DNA from: JAAYDS01 sp039680625
GTDB lineage: Bacteria; Chloroflexota; Anaerolineae; UBA1429
Assembly (NCBI GenBank): GCA_039680625.1
Contig: JBDKSN010000064.1
Coordinates: 1-18,755 of the forward strand
Direction: 5' to 3'
Length of the DNA stretch: 18,755 bases
In this document: positions 6,336 to 13,713 of the stretch, piece after piece
Layout: the number at the start of each line of letters is the position of its first letter
Position numbering within the stretch: the stretch's first letter is position 1
The notes under the pieces: model-generated
Database searches by the model: none
What the model saw: the letters and a program-made list of their open reading frames with translations, nothing else
What the model was told of the DNA's origin: nothing
Made by a program: the position numbers and the translations under genes

Positions 6336-6449
6336 TTAACCTTGGCGCTGCTTGTGGCGGGGGTTCTCACAGATGACCCGCACCACGCCCCGCCGCCGAA
6401 TGATCTTGCACTTGTCACAGCGCTTTTTGACCGAGGGCTTGACCTTCAT
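6336..6449 (-). CDS. rpmJ: 50S ribosomal protein L36 (zinc form)
   Basis: A 37-residue protein, MKVKPSVKKRCDKCKIIRRR onward, ending RHKQRQG. The zinc ligands Cys11, Cys14, Cys27 and His32 are all present, so this is the zinc-binding form. The ATG at 6449 overlaps the map stop codon in ATGA, so translation is probably coupled. In most bacteria infA lies between map and rpmJ; here no base is left for it. TAA stop at 6338-6336. Confidence 0.97.
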   Translation of the reverse strand: MKVKPSVKKRCDKCKIIRRRGVVRVICENPRHKQRQG

Positions 6450-7228
6450 CCCTTGCCTCCATTGCGTGTGGGCACCTGCCAGGGCGTCAGGATCTCGGCG
6501 CCCTCGTGGGTGACCACGATCGTGTGTTCGAAATGGGCCGAGCGACGGCCATCAGCCGTGACCACCGTCCACCCATCTTCCAGCTCTCTTGTTGGCCAGT
6601 CGCCCAGCGTAAGCATGGGCTCCAGGCAGAACGTCATGCCGGCCCGCATTCGCATCCCTTCATCGGCCGAGCCCCAGTTGCTGATGAGCGGCGGCTCGTG
6701 CATCTGCCGGCCGATGCCATGTCCGCCATACTCGCGCACCACCTCACAACCACGGCTCAGCGCCGTCTGCTCGATCGCGTGAGAGACCTCGCCCATCCGC
6801 GCGCCATCATGCACCGCGGCGATGCCCGCCTCTAGCGCCAGGCGCGTGGTCTCGCACAGGTTCCACACGTCATCGGGGATCTCGCCGATCGCCACCGTGA
6901 TGGCGGCGTCGCCCTGATACCCCTCCCAGATGGCCCCGCAGTCGATGCTGAGGATGTCGCCATCTTGCAGCGCCCGCTCGCTAGGGATGCCATGCACCAC
7001 TTGATCGTTGATCGAGGTGCAGATGCTCGCCGGGTACCCCTCGTAGCCTTTGAACGACGGCAACGCGCCCTGGCTACGGATATAGGCCTCGGCCGCCCGA
7101 TCTAGGGCGCTGGTCGTCACCCCTGGTCTGACCATACTGGCCAGCATGTCCAATGTGTCGGCGACGATCGCCCCGGCCCGCTTCATGCGAGCCAGCTCAT
7201 CAGTGCCCTTGCGGCGCACGACGCTCAT
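6446..7228 (-). CDS. map: Methionine aminopeptidase, type I
   Basis: 260 residues. It removes the initiator Met from nascent proteins in the cytosol. The five metal ligands are visible: Asp96 (SIDCGA), Asp107 (GDAAIT), His170 (GGHGIG), Glu203 (CLEPML) and Glu234 (FEHTIVV). The substrate-contacting His79 is in VVHGIPS. No N-terminal zinc-finger extension is present, so this is the short class Ia form. The ATG start overlaps the adk stop, and the stop overlaps the rpmJ start, making adk-map-rpmJ a tightly coupled trio. Confidence 0.98.
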   Translation of the reverse strand: MSVVRRKGTDELARMKRAGAIVADTLDMLASMVRPGVTTSALDRAAEAYIRSQGALPSFKGYEGYPASICTSINDQVVHGIPSERALQDGDILSIDCGAIWEGYQGDAAITVAIGEIPDDVWNLCETTRLALEAGIAAVHDGARMGEVSHAIEQTALSRGCEVVREYGGHGIGRQMHEPPLISNWGSADEGMRMRAGMTFCLEPMLTLGDWPTRELEDGWTVVTADGRRSAHFEHTIVVTHEGAEILTPWQVPTRNGGKG

Positions 7229-7878
7229 TGCAGCTCTGCCACCGCTTTCCGAATCTGGGCCTGCACGCCGGCGATGTCTTGCTCGCCGTCGATCTCGATG
7301 AGAATGCCCTTTTGCCGGTAGTACTGCTCTAGCGGCGCCGTCTGCTCTTCATAGACATCGATGCGGCGCGCCTGCGTCTCGGGCGTGTCGTCTTCACGCT
7401 GGAAGAGCCTGGCGCCATCTACATCACAAAAGCCCTTGGACCGCTCGGGATGATAGACTTCGTGATAGACTGCGCCGCAGGCCGGGCAAGTCCACCGGCC
7501 CGCCAGGCGCTTGAGCAAGCTCTCACGCGACACACGGATGAACAATACCGCGTCGACCTTGCGGCCCATCTCGGCCAACAGGCGGTCGAGCGCCTCGGCC
7601 TGGGCCACCGTGCGCGGAAAGCCATCCAGGATGACGCCATTCGCGCAATCCTCGCGGTGCAGGCGTTCAGCGACCATAGCGATGGTGACGTCATCGGGCA
7701 CCAGCTCGCCGCGGTCGATGTACTCTTTGGCTGCGCGCCCCAGCTCGGTGTTGTTCGATAGGTTGTAGCGAAACAGGTCACCACTAGACACGCGGGGCAC
7801 AGGCAGCCACTCGTTCATGAGTTCTGCCTGAGTGCCCTTGCCCGCCCCCGGAGCCCCGAACAGCACCAGATCTACCAC
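7225..7878 (-). CDS. adk: Adenylate kinase, zinc-containing LID
   Basis: 217 residues. Catalyses ATP + AMP = 2 ADP. P-loop GAPGAGKGTQ at 8-17, DGFPRT at 85-90, and a long-type LID domain (about 127-165). The LID has CPAC (Cys131, Cys134) and CDVD (Cys151, Asp154), a Cys3-Asp zinc site like that of Bacillus adenylate kinase; E. coli has no zinc there. The start is GTG at 7878 with AGGTAGG upstream inside the secY end. Six nt follow secY, and the stop overlaps the map start. Confidence 0.98.
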   Translation of the reverse strand: MVDLVLFGAPGAGKGTQAELMNEWLPVPRVSSGDLFRYNLSNNTELGRAAKEYIDRGELVPDDVTIAMVAERLHREDCANGVILDGFPRTVAQAEALDRLLAEMGRKVDAVLFIRVSRESLLKRLAGRWTCPACGAVYHEVYHPERSKGFCDVDGARLFQREDDTPETQARRIDVYEEQTAPLEQYYRQKGILIEIDGEQDIAGVQAQIRKAVAELQ

Positions 7879-7884
7879 GTGTAC

Positions 7885-9192
7885 CTACCTCATCTTCCGG
7901 ATAAAGCCCTCGTAGTGACGCATCATCAGCTGCGCCTCGAGTTGCTTCATCGTATCCAACACGACACCCACGACGATCAGCAAGCCCGTGCTCGTGAGGA
8001 GCATGGGGCTATTGCTGCCCACCAGGGGCCGCATCAAGAACGGCAAGATGGCTATGATACCCAAAAACAGCGCACCCACCAAAGTGATGCGTTGCACCAC
8101 ACCGTGCAGGTACTCGGCCGTGCGCGCCCCCGGGCGAATGCCCGGTATAAACCCACCCTGCTTCTGGAGCGTTTCGGCCAGGTTCTGTTGTTGAAAGATC
8201 ACGTCGGTGTAGAAATAGGTGAACCCCACGACCAGCAGGAAGTAGAGCACCCAATAGAACCACCCTGTGGACGAGAAGGCGCCCGCGATCCACGTGGCCG
8301 CCTTGGCCACCCACTCGATATTCGAGTTGACAAAGTAGCTCGACACCACCGACGGCAGCATGATCAACGACACGGCAAAGATCAGCGGGATCATGCCGGC
8401 CGAGTTGACCTGCAAGGGGATGTGCGTGCTCTGGCCGCCATAGATGCGGTTGCCGCGCACACGCTTGGCGTATTGCACGGGCACGCGACGCTGCCCCTCG
8501 TGCATCAGCACGATGCCCACCACCGTGATGGCCGTGATGATCGCAAAGACGAGGATGCTCCACTTGTTGGTCACCCACAGCTGCGCCAGGTTCTGGGGGA
8601 TACCCGCCACGATGCCGCCAAAGATGATGATCGACAGCCCGTTGCCGATGCCATCTTCATCGATAAGCTGGCCAAGCCAGATCGCGAACATGGTGCCCGC
8701 GGTCAGGGTAGACAAGATGGCCAGCGTATTCAGCCAGTTGCCGCCGCCAAAGCCAAAGTTGCTGAGCACAGGGCCATAGGCTGTCTTTGCGTTCGTCAGC
8801 AAGGTGGCCTGCCCCAGGCCGTTCAAGAAGGCCATGGGGATCGTCAACAGATGCGTATACAGGTTCATCTTGCGGCGGCCAGCCTCGCCCTCTTTGTTGA
8901 GCTGTTCGAGGGCAGGGATGATGGGCGCCAGCAGCTGCAGCACGATCTGCGCCGTGATGAACGGGTACACCCCCATGGCCATGACCGAAAAGTCGCTCAT
9001 GGCGCCGCCCGAGAACATATCGAGGAGGCCATAGAGCTGATTGGAGCCGACCACCTCTTTGAGCGCCAGGGCATTGACCCCGGGAATGGGGATGTGTGCC
9101 GCCAGCCGATAGATCACCAGGATCACCAGCGTGAAGACGATCTTTTTGCGCAGATCTGGCAGCTTGAAGGCGTTGGCCACAGCTTGCAGCAT
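7885..9192 (-). CDS. secY: Preprotein translocase subunit SecY
   Basis: 435 residues with ten predicted membrane segments; the central channel of the Sec translocase. The family motif GVYPFITAQIVLQLL is at about 74-88, preceded by the plug region, and the cytosolic C-terminus MMRHYEGFIRK is characteristic. I chose ATG 9192 because GGGAG lies 5 nt upstream; an in-frame GTG at 9198 would add two residues but has its SD abutting it. Position after rplO and before adk is the classic spc-operon order. Confidence 0.97.
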   Translation of the reverse strand: MLQAVANAFKLPDLRKKIVFTLVILVIYRLAAHIPIPGVNALALKEVVGSNQLYGLLDMFSGGAMSDFSVMAMGVYPFITAQIVLQLLAPIIPALEQLNKEGEAGRRKMNLYTHLLTIPMAFLNGLGQATLLTNAKTAYGPVLSNFGFGGGNWLNTLAILSTLTAGTMFAIWLGQLIDEDGIGNGLSIIIFGGIVAGIPQNLAQLWVTNKWSILVFAIITAITVVGIVLMHEGQRRVPVQYAKRVRGNRIYGGQSTHIPLQVNSAGMIPLIFAVSLIMLPSVVSSYFVNSNIEWVAKAATWIAGAFSSTGWFYWVLYFLLVVGFTYFYTDVIFQQQNLAETLQKQGGFIPGIRPGARTAEYLHGVVQRITLVGALFLGIIAILPFLMRPLVGSNSPMLLTSTGLLIVVGVVLDTMKQLEAQLMMRHYEGFIRKMR

Positions 9193-9224
9193 GATCACTC
9201 CCGTCTTTGCCGAAAGGGTCGAGG

Positions 9225-9668
9225 CTAAACGATCTCGACCGTTCCGCCGGCAGCCTCGATCTTGGCCTTGGCCGTCTCTGAAAAAGCGTCAGCGCGCACG
9301 GTCAAGGCCCGGTCGAGGTCGCCCTCACCGAGGATCTTGATCGGCTGCGTATCATCTTTGACCAGGCCCATCAACAAAAGCGCCTCAGTATCGACGACGC
9401 TGCCCGGGCTAAAGCTGCCCAGGTCGACGACGTTGACCACGGAATAGACCACGCGGTTGACGTTGCGAAAGCCGCGCTTGATGGCCAGGCGGCGCACCAG
9501 TGGCAGCTGGCCGCCCTCGAAATACAGCTTGCCACCACGGCCTGCGCGAGCGCCCTGGCCCTTGGTGCCATAGCCGCCCGTCTTGCCCTGGCCGGCGGCG
9601 ATACCGCGGCCGCGTCGCTTGCGGGCCTTTTTGGTGCCCGCTGGCTCGGTTAGCTCGTGCAGTTTCAT
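9225..9668 (-). CDS. rplO: 50S ribosomal protein L15
   Basis: 147 residues. The N-terminal Gly/Arg-rich extension (GRGIAAGQGKTGGYGTKGQG near 21-40) threads into 23S rRNA; GFRNVNRVVYSVVNVVDL and GGTVEIV at the end are typical. ATG start overlaps the rpmD stop in ATGA. A 32-nt spacer separates it from secY. Confidence 0.98.
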   Translation of the reverse strand: MKLHELTEPAGTKKARKRRGRGIAAGQGKTGGYGTKGQGARAGRGGKLYFEGGQLPLVRRLAIKRGFRNVNRVVYSVVNVVDLGSFSPGSVVDTEALLLMGLVKDDTQPIKILGEGDLDRALTVRADAFSETAKAKIEAAGGTVEIV

Positions 9669-9853
9669 CGCTCTACCTCTTGCACCTGCACCAGGTGCGA
9701 GACTTTTTGAATCATGCCCCGGATGGCGGGCGTCGGATCGTGCTCGACCGCATCGCCCAGGCGATGCAGGCCCAGGGCCTTGAGCGTGCGCTTTTGCCGC
9801 TCGCCATAGCCGATGGCGCTCTTGACATAGGTGATCTGCAACTTAGTTGCCAT
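9665..9853 (-). CDS. rpmD: 50S ribosomal protein L30
   Basis: 62 residues, MATKLQITYVKSAIGYGERQ onward, with LGLHRLGDAVEHDPTPAIRG and the C-terminal VSHLVQVQEV, all typical of bacterial L30. ATG 9853 is preferred over the in-frame ATG 9862 because the GGAGG lies about 10 nt upstream of 9853 but only 1 nt from 9862. The start lies inside the end of rpsE (11-nt overlap) and the stop overlaps the rplO start. Confidence 0.95.
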   Translation of the reverse strand: MATKLQITYVKSAIGYGERQKRTLKALGLHRLGDAVEHDPTPAIRGMIQKVSHLVQVQEVER

Positions 9854-10385
9854 CGGGAACATTCCTCCACGCGGGCACCAGCTCCGAGAGATCCTTGCCG
9901 CGGATGCGGGCGACCTCGTTGAGGTCGCGCATCTGCTTGAGGCCCTCGAAAGTGGCCATCACCACGTTGAACACGTTGTCGCTGCCCATCGACTTGGATA
10001 GGACGTCGCGGATGCCAGCGGCTTCGACGACGGCGCGCACACCGCCGCCCGCGATGACGCCCGTACCGGGCGACGCAGGCTTCATCATCACCTTGGCCGC
10101 GCCATACTTGACCATCACATCATGGGGCAACGTGCGCCCAAAGAGGGGCACGGTGATCATGTTGCGCTTGGCCCGCTCAACGCCCTTGCGGATGGCCCCG
10201 GGGACTTCACGCGCCTTGCCGACGCCGACGCCCACCTGGCCCTTGCCATCGCCCACCACGACGAGCACGCGGAAGGCAAAACGCCGCCCACCCTTGACCA
10301 CTTTGGCCACACGGCCGATGTGCACGACGCGCTCGATGAGCTCTTCGCCCTCGCCATAGTCGTCTCGATCGAACCTGTCAGACAT
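9843..10385 (-). CDS. rpsE: 30S ribosomal protein S5
   Basis: 180 residues. An acidic N-terminus precedes the dsRBD-like domain (about 17-85: ERVVHIGRVAKVVKGGRRFA, then GDGKGQVGVGVGKAREVPGA). The C-terminal domain has GTGVIAGGGVRAVVEAAG. S5 lines the mRNA entry pore and affects decoding accuracy. ATG start with GAGGAG upstream; the stop lies past the rpmD start. Confidence 0.98.
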   Translation of the reverse strand: MSDRFDRDDYGEGEELIERVVHIGRVAKVVKGGRRFAFRVLVVVGDGKGQVGVGVGKAREVPGAIRKGVERAKRNMITVPLFGRTLPHDVMVKYGAAKVMMKPASPGTGVIAGGGVRAVVEAAGIRDVLSKSMGSDNVFNVVMATFEGLKQMRDLNEVARIRGKDLSELVPAWRNVPDGN

Positions 10386-10406
10386 GCGTCTTTCTCCTCG
10401 CGCCCG

Positions 10407-10775
10407 CTAAAAGTCCAGCCCGGCTTCGCGAGCGGCGTCAGCCAGCGCCTTGACCCGGCCATGATACTGAAAACCGCCCCGATCGAACACCACCTTGGTG
10501 ACGCCAGCAGCCAGGGCTCTCTCGGCGACCACGCGCCCCACCACCTTGGCCGCATCGCTCTTGGCGAGCCCGTCGGCGAGGCCGCGCACCTCGCGGTCTA
10601 GCGTGGAAGCAGAGACCAGGGTGTGCCCCTGAGCGTCATCGATGACCTGGGCATAGATGTTATCCAAGCTGCGATAGACCGACAGCCGCGGACGATCGGC
10701 GGTGCCCACCACCTTGTTGCGCAGCCGGCTGTGTCGTCGTTCGCGCGCCTGATGGGTTCTTGCTGCGTTTGCCAT
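10407..10775 (-). CDS. rplR: 50S ribosomal protein L18
   Basis: 122 residues. RPRLSVYRSLDNIYAQVIDD and the C-terminal KVVFDRGGFQYHGRVKALAD are L18 signatures. It binds 5S rRNA together with L5. The ATG start overlaps the rplF stop by one base (TAATG), which implies re-initiation after L6 translation. Twenty-one nt before rpsE. Confidence 0.98.
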   Translation of the reverse strand: MANAARTHQARERRHSRLRNKVVGTADRPRLSVYRSLDNIYAQVIDDAQGHTLVSASTLDREVRGLADGLAKSDAAKVVGRVVAERALAAGVTKVVFDRGGFQYHGRVKALADAAREAGLDF

Positions 10776-11326
10776 TACTTGCCTCCAGCCCGACCGGTCT
10801 TGCCGGCCTTGCGACGAATCACCTCGCCCTCATAGGCGATACCCTTGCCCTTGTAAGGCTCGGGCTTGCGCACGCGGCGGATTCGCGCAGCGGTCTCACC
10901 GACCAGTTCTTTGTCGATCCCCTCGACGCTGATGAGCCGGCCCGTGCGGTCGACATCGAAGCGGATACCGTCAGGAGCGGCCATCGTCACCGGATGGCTG
11001 AACCCCACCTGCAACACCAGATCCTGGCCCTGCACATCCGCGCGAAAGCCAACGCCGTCGATCACCAACCGCTTGGTAAAGCCTGCGCTCACGCCCGTGA
11101 CCATGTTCGCGAGCAGGGCTCGCGTCAGCCCGTGCAGAGACTTGCTCTCGCGCGTGTCATCAGGCCGAGTGACGGCGACCCGATGCTCATCTACGGTGAC
11201 CGAGATCTGCGGCGCGAACTCACGCGTCAGCTGGCCACGTGGCCCCTTGACCGTCACCGCGTTGCCCTCGGTGGTCACTTGCACCCCAGTGGGCAATTCG
11301 ATTGGCATGCGTCCTATTCTAGACAC
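10775..11326 (-). CDS. rplF: 50S ribosomal protein L6
   Basis: 183 residues, two repeated alpha/beta domains. SRIGRMPIELPTGVQV opens the protein, VKGPRGQLTREF lies at 26-37, and the family signature PEPYKGKGI is at 155-163. L6 lies near the factor-binding site and sarcin-ricin loop. The start is GTG at 11326 with GGGAGG 8 nt upstream. An internal ATG at codon 7 is too late to be the start. Confidence 0.97.
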   Translation of the reverse strand: MSRIGRMPIELPTGVQVTTEGNAVTVKGPRGQLTREFAPQISVTVDEHRVAVTRPDDTRESKSLHGLTRALLANMVTGVSAGFTKRLVIDGVGFRADVQGQDLVLQVGFSHPVTMAAPDGIRFDVDRTGRLISVEGIDKELVGETAARIRRVRKPEPYKGKGIAYEGEVIRRKAGKTGRAGGK

Positions 11327-11359
11327 CGTCCGTACCTCCCAACTTGGCCCGAGCAGCCT

Positions 11360-11758
11360 TTACCAGACCTCGCACAGCACTTCGCCGCCCACTCCGAGCT
11401 GGCGAGCCTGTCGTCCCGATAGGACCCCACGCGGCGTCGAGAGGATGACCGTGCCGAGGCCATATCTTACCCACGGGATCTCGTCTTTTTTGGTATAGAT
11501 GCGGCAGCCAGGCTTGCTAATTCGTTTGAGACCCTGGATGACCGGGGCCTTGTCTTCCGTGTAGCGCAAATAGACGCGCAGAGCCGGAAAGCGCCCTTCT
11601 TCGACCTTTTCCACGCGGCTCACAAAGCCCTCTTCGACCAGCACTTCTGCGATGGCTTCCTTCAGGCGCGAATAGGGCATGGTCACAAAGCGTCGGCGAA
11701 CGCTTTGGGCATTGCGAATGCGCGTGAGCATATCGGCAATGGGGTCACTCATCGTCAT
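11360..11758 (-). CDS. rpsH: 30S ribosomal protein S8
   Basis: 132 residues. SDPIADMLTRIRNAQ at 4-18 and the signature STPRGVLSGRQAR at 107-119 identify it. S8 binds 16S helix 21 and in E. coli represses the spc operon by binding its mRNA. ATG 11758 is preferred (GAGGAG 9 nt upstream) over the ATG two codons later. It follows rpsN after a 95-nt spacer with a hairpin. Confidence 0.97.
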   Translation of the reverse strand: MTMSDPIADMLTRIRNAQSVRRRFVTMPYSRLKEAIAEVLVEEGFVSRVEKVEEGRFPALRVYLRYTEDKAPVIQGLKRISKPGCRIYTKKDEIPWVRYGLGTVILSTPRGVLSGRQARQLGVGGEVLCEVW

Positions 11759-11783
11759 TTGTTACCGCTCCTCTTGACAACGC

Positions 11784-11815
11784 GGAGCCATCGCGTCTGC
11801 GGCGAATCGGGCTCC
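11784..11815 (-). other. Two-step hairpin in the rpsN-rpsH spacer
   Basis: On the minus strand GGAGCC pairs with GGCTCC (6 bp), enclosing an inner TCGC/GCGA stem (4 bp) with an asymmetric internal loop and a 7-nt apex. It lies about 25 nt upstream of rpsH. It could be an S8 mRNA target by analogy, but I cannot confirm similarity to helix 21. Confidence 0.35.
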
Positions 11816-11853
11816 TCATGGCCTGACTCGTGCGATAGCGTCCGACCGTGCTG

Positions 11854-12036
11854 TTACCAGCTAGACTTGACTACGCCCGGGATCTTGCCTTCCATGGCCA
11901 GCTCCCGGAAACAAATGCGGCACAGGTCGAACCGACGCATGTAGCCGCGAGGGCGGCCACACCGCGAGCAACGGTTCACCACGCGCACCGGATACTTGCG
12001 ACGCGTCTCTCGCACGATAATCGACTTTTTGGCCAC
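11854..12036 (-). CDS. rpsN: 30S ribosomal protein S14, type Z (zinc form)
   Basis: 60 residues, the short zinc form. Cys23-x2-Cys26 (CSRC) and Cys39-x2-Cys42 (CRIC) form the zinc site, and the tail KIPGVVKSSW is typical. The start is GTG at 12036, AKKSII following, with GGGAGG 8 nt upstream; the frame is open further upstream, but that extension lacks family similarity and is rejected. It lies in the usual place between rplE and rpsH. Confidence 0.96.
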   Translation of the reverse strand: MAKKSIIVRETRRKYPVRVVNRCSRCGRPRGYMRRFDLCRICFRELAMEGKIPGVVKSSW

Positions 12037-12056
12037 TGTGTCTTCCTCCCCAAATG

Positions 12057-12084
12057 GCTCTCGCGGCGACCGGCGCCCGAGAGC
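12057..12084 (-). other. Strong hairpin in the rplE-rpsN spacer
   Basis: On the minus strand GCTCTCG pairs with CGAGAGC (7 bp) and continues as GGCG/CGCC (4 bp) around a CCGGT loop, with one bulged G. That is 11 bp in 28 nt, inside a 56-nt spacer and ending about 10 nt before GGGAGG of rpsN. Its shape is very like the terminator hairpin at 1515-1543, but no U-run follows. A processing, stability or attenuation element is possible. Confidence 0.55.
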
Positions 12085-12092
12085 TCTATGCA

Positions 12093-12635
12093 CTAGGCAG
12101 CCGTGAAAGGCATTCCAAAGAGCTGAAGCAGGTGGCGCGCCTCTTCATCCGTCTTGGCCGAGGTGACCACGATGATCTCCATGCCACGCACCTTGTCGAT
12201 GGTGTCATACTCGATCTCGGGGAAAACGAGCTGCTCATGCAGGCCGAGGGCATAGTTCCCGCGCCCATCGAACGTCGTCCGCGACACCCCGCGAAAGTCG
12301 CGCTGGCGCGGCAGAGCCACGTTGATGAGACGATCGAGGAACGAATACATTCGCTCGTTGCGCAACGTCACCTTGACGCCAATCGGGTTGCCCGCGCGCA
12401 GGCGAAAGTTGGCGATCGACTTGCGCGCCCGAGTGACCACCGGCTTTTGGCCCGTGATCAGGGTCAGGTCGCGGGTAGCCGCCTCCAGCGCCTTGGGGTT
12501 CTGCAACGCTTCACCCAAGCCGATATTGACGACGATCTTCTCTAGGCGCGGCACTTGCATGGGGTTTTCGTACCCAAACCGCTCCATCATCGCCGGCATA
12601 ATCTCTTCACGAAACCGATCTTCCAGTCTCGGCAT
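12093..12635 (-). CDS. rplE: 50S ribosomal protein L5
   Basis: 180 residues. VPRLEKIVVNIGLGEA at 28-43 is the L5 signature, with TGQKPVVTRARKSIANFRLR and MYSFLDRLINVALPRQRDFR following. L5 binds 5S rRNA and contacts P-site tRNA and S13. ATG start; GAGAGG lies about 14 nt upstream, a little distant. Thirty-five nt after rplX. Confidence 0.98.
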   Translation of the reverse strand: MPRLEDRFREEIMPAMMERFGYENPMQVPRLEKIVVNIGLGEALQNPKALEAATRDLTLITGQKPVVTRARKSIANFRLRAGNPIGVKVTLRNERMYSFLDRLINVALPRQRDFRGVSRTTFDGRGNYALGLHEQLVFPEIEYDTIDKVRGMEIIVVTSAKTDEEARHLLQLFGMPFTAA

Positions 12636-12670
12636 GCTCGTCTACCTTACCTCTCTGCCTGCTCGGGCGC

Positions 12671-12985
12671 CTAGTCGATGATCTCGCCGCATTTGCGGCA
12701 AACGCGCGACTTGGTGCCATCGGGAGCCAGGCTGTAGCCAACCCGCGTCGGCTTGTTGCAGTGAGGGCACACCAGGGCGACGTTCTCGATGCGGATGGGG
12801 GCCTCACGCTCGATGATGCCCGCCTGGGCGTTCACGTTGTTGGTGCGCCGCTGGTGCTTTTTGATCATGTTCACCCCAGAGACGACCACCCGCCCTTCCT
12901 TGGGAATGGCGATGTTGACGGTGCCCTTGGCGCCCTTGTCGTCGCCACTAATGACCTCGACCGTATCACCTTTTTTGATCTTCAT
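12671..12985 (-). CDS. rplX: 50S ribosomal protein L24 with C-terminal zinc ribbon
   Basis: 104 residues. The N-terminal KOW motif has KIKKGDTVEVISGDDKGAKG at 2-21, followed by VVVSGVNMIKKHQRRT. The C-terminal part has Cys73-x2-Cys76 (CPHC) and Cys96-x2-Cys99 (CRKC), a zinc ribbon like that of Thermus L24 and absent in E. coli and B. subtilis. L24 starts 50S assembly. ATG start; 31-nt spacer after rplN. Confidence 0.98.
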   Translation of the reverse strand: MKIKKGDTVEVISGDDKGAKGTVNIAIPKEGRVVVSGVNMIKKHQRRTNNVNAQAGIIEREAPIRIENVALVCPHCNKPTRVGYSLAPDGTKSRVCRKCGEIID

Positions 12986-13016
12986 TGCCTACTCCTGACT
13001 GTGCCTACTGGCCCGA

Positions 13017-13385
13017 CTAGAGGACCTCGGGCGAGAGCGACACAATCCGCATAAACCCATTATCCCGCAGCTCGCGGCCCACCGGGCCAAAGATGCGCGT
13101 GCCGCGCGGGTTCTTTTCTTGGTCAAGGATCACTGCTGCATTATCGTCAAACCGTACAGACGAGCCGTCGGGCCGCGTGTACTCTTTGGCGGTGCGTACA
13201 ACCACGGCGCGCACTACGTCCTTCTTCTTGACCGAGCCACCGGGCGCGGCCTCTTTGACGGCAGCGATGATGATGTCGCCCACGCCTGCATAACGACGAC
13301 GCGTGCCACCGATCACCTTGATGCACATGATCTCGCGGGCGCCGGTGTTATCGGCCACCTTGAGCCGGGTGTATTCCTGGATCAT
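13017..13385 (-). CDS. rplN: 50S ribosomal protein L14
   Basis: 122 residues, matching the family length exactly. MIQEYTRLKVADNTGAREIM at the start and RGTRIFGPVGRELRDNGFMR near the end are signatures. L14 contacts 16S helix 14 in bridge B8 and is the docking site of the silencing factor RsfS. ATG start with GAGGTGAGAGA directly upstream. It follows an 83-nt spacer after rpsQ. Confidence 0.98.
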   Translation of the reverse strand: MIQEYTRLKVADNTGAREIMCIKVIGGTRRRYAGVGDIIIAAVKEAAPGGSVKKKDVVRAVVVRTAKEYTRPDGSSVRFDDNAAVILDQEKNPRGTRIFGPVGRELRDNGFMRIVSLSPEVL

Positions 13386-13430
13386 TCTCTCACCTCAAGT
13401 TGCAGATGGTTGTGTCGTCTACGGCAGCCA

Positions 13431-13468
13431 GGCGCTAGGCCCGGGGGCTACCGCGCCCCGACGGCGCC
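13431..13468 (-). other. Hairpin directly after the rpsQ stop codon
   Basis: On the minus strand an outer GGCGC/GCGCC stem (5 bp) starts immediately after the rpsQ TAG and encloses an inner GGGGC/GCCCC stem (5 bp, 6-nt loop) with unpaired bases between. The spacer is very GC-rich, so chance pairing is possible. Confidence 0.35.
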
Positions 13469-13711
13469 CTATGCGGGGCGCACAACCTCGATCACACGCC
13501 AACGCTTGAGCCGGCTCAGGGGTCGGCACTCTTCGATGCGCACGGTGTCGCCTTCCTGGCAAGCGCCCTCTTCGTCATGCGCATAGTACTTGACCGTGTG
13601 GCGCAGCACCTTGCCATACAGCGGATGCCGCGAACTCTTGGTCACGCTGACCACTACGGTCTTTTGCATCTTGTTACTGGTCACGACGCCTTCCATCACC
13701 TTACGCGGCAT
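13469..13711 (-). CDS. rpsQ: 30S ribosomal protein S17
   Basis: 80 residues. GVVTSNKMQKTVVVSV at 8-23 (OB-fold strand 1-2), YGKVLRHTVKYYAHDE, and the signature GDTVRIEECRPLSRLKRWRV are all present. S17 binds 16S helices 7 and 11. ATG start, 2 nt after the rpmC stop; GAGGAG lies in the end of rpmC. Confidence 0.98.
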   Translation of the reverse strand: MPRKVMEGVVTSNKMQKTVVVSVTKSSRHPLYGKVLRHTVKYYAHDEEGACQEGDTVRIEECRPLSRLKRWRVIEVVRPA

Positions 13712-13713
13712 GG

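Noticed and set aside
7879..9228. 449-codon open frame on the plus strand opposite secY
   Set aside because: It mirrors secY over its whole length. Its product is rich in His, Gln, Asp and Arg, as expected from reading hydrophobic codons backwards, and it has no recognisable domain. secY is unmistakable.
12037..12093. 19-codon N-terminal extension of rpsN
   Set aside because: Encodes the strong hairpin region and the SD; type Z S14 proteins are about 61 residues and start AKKS.
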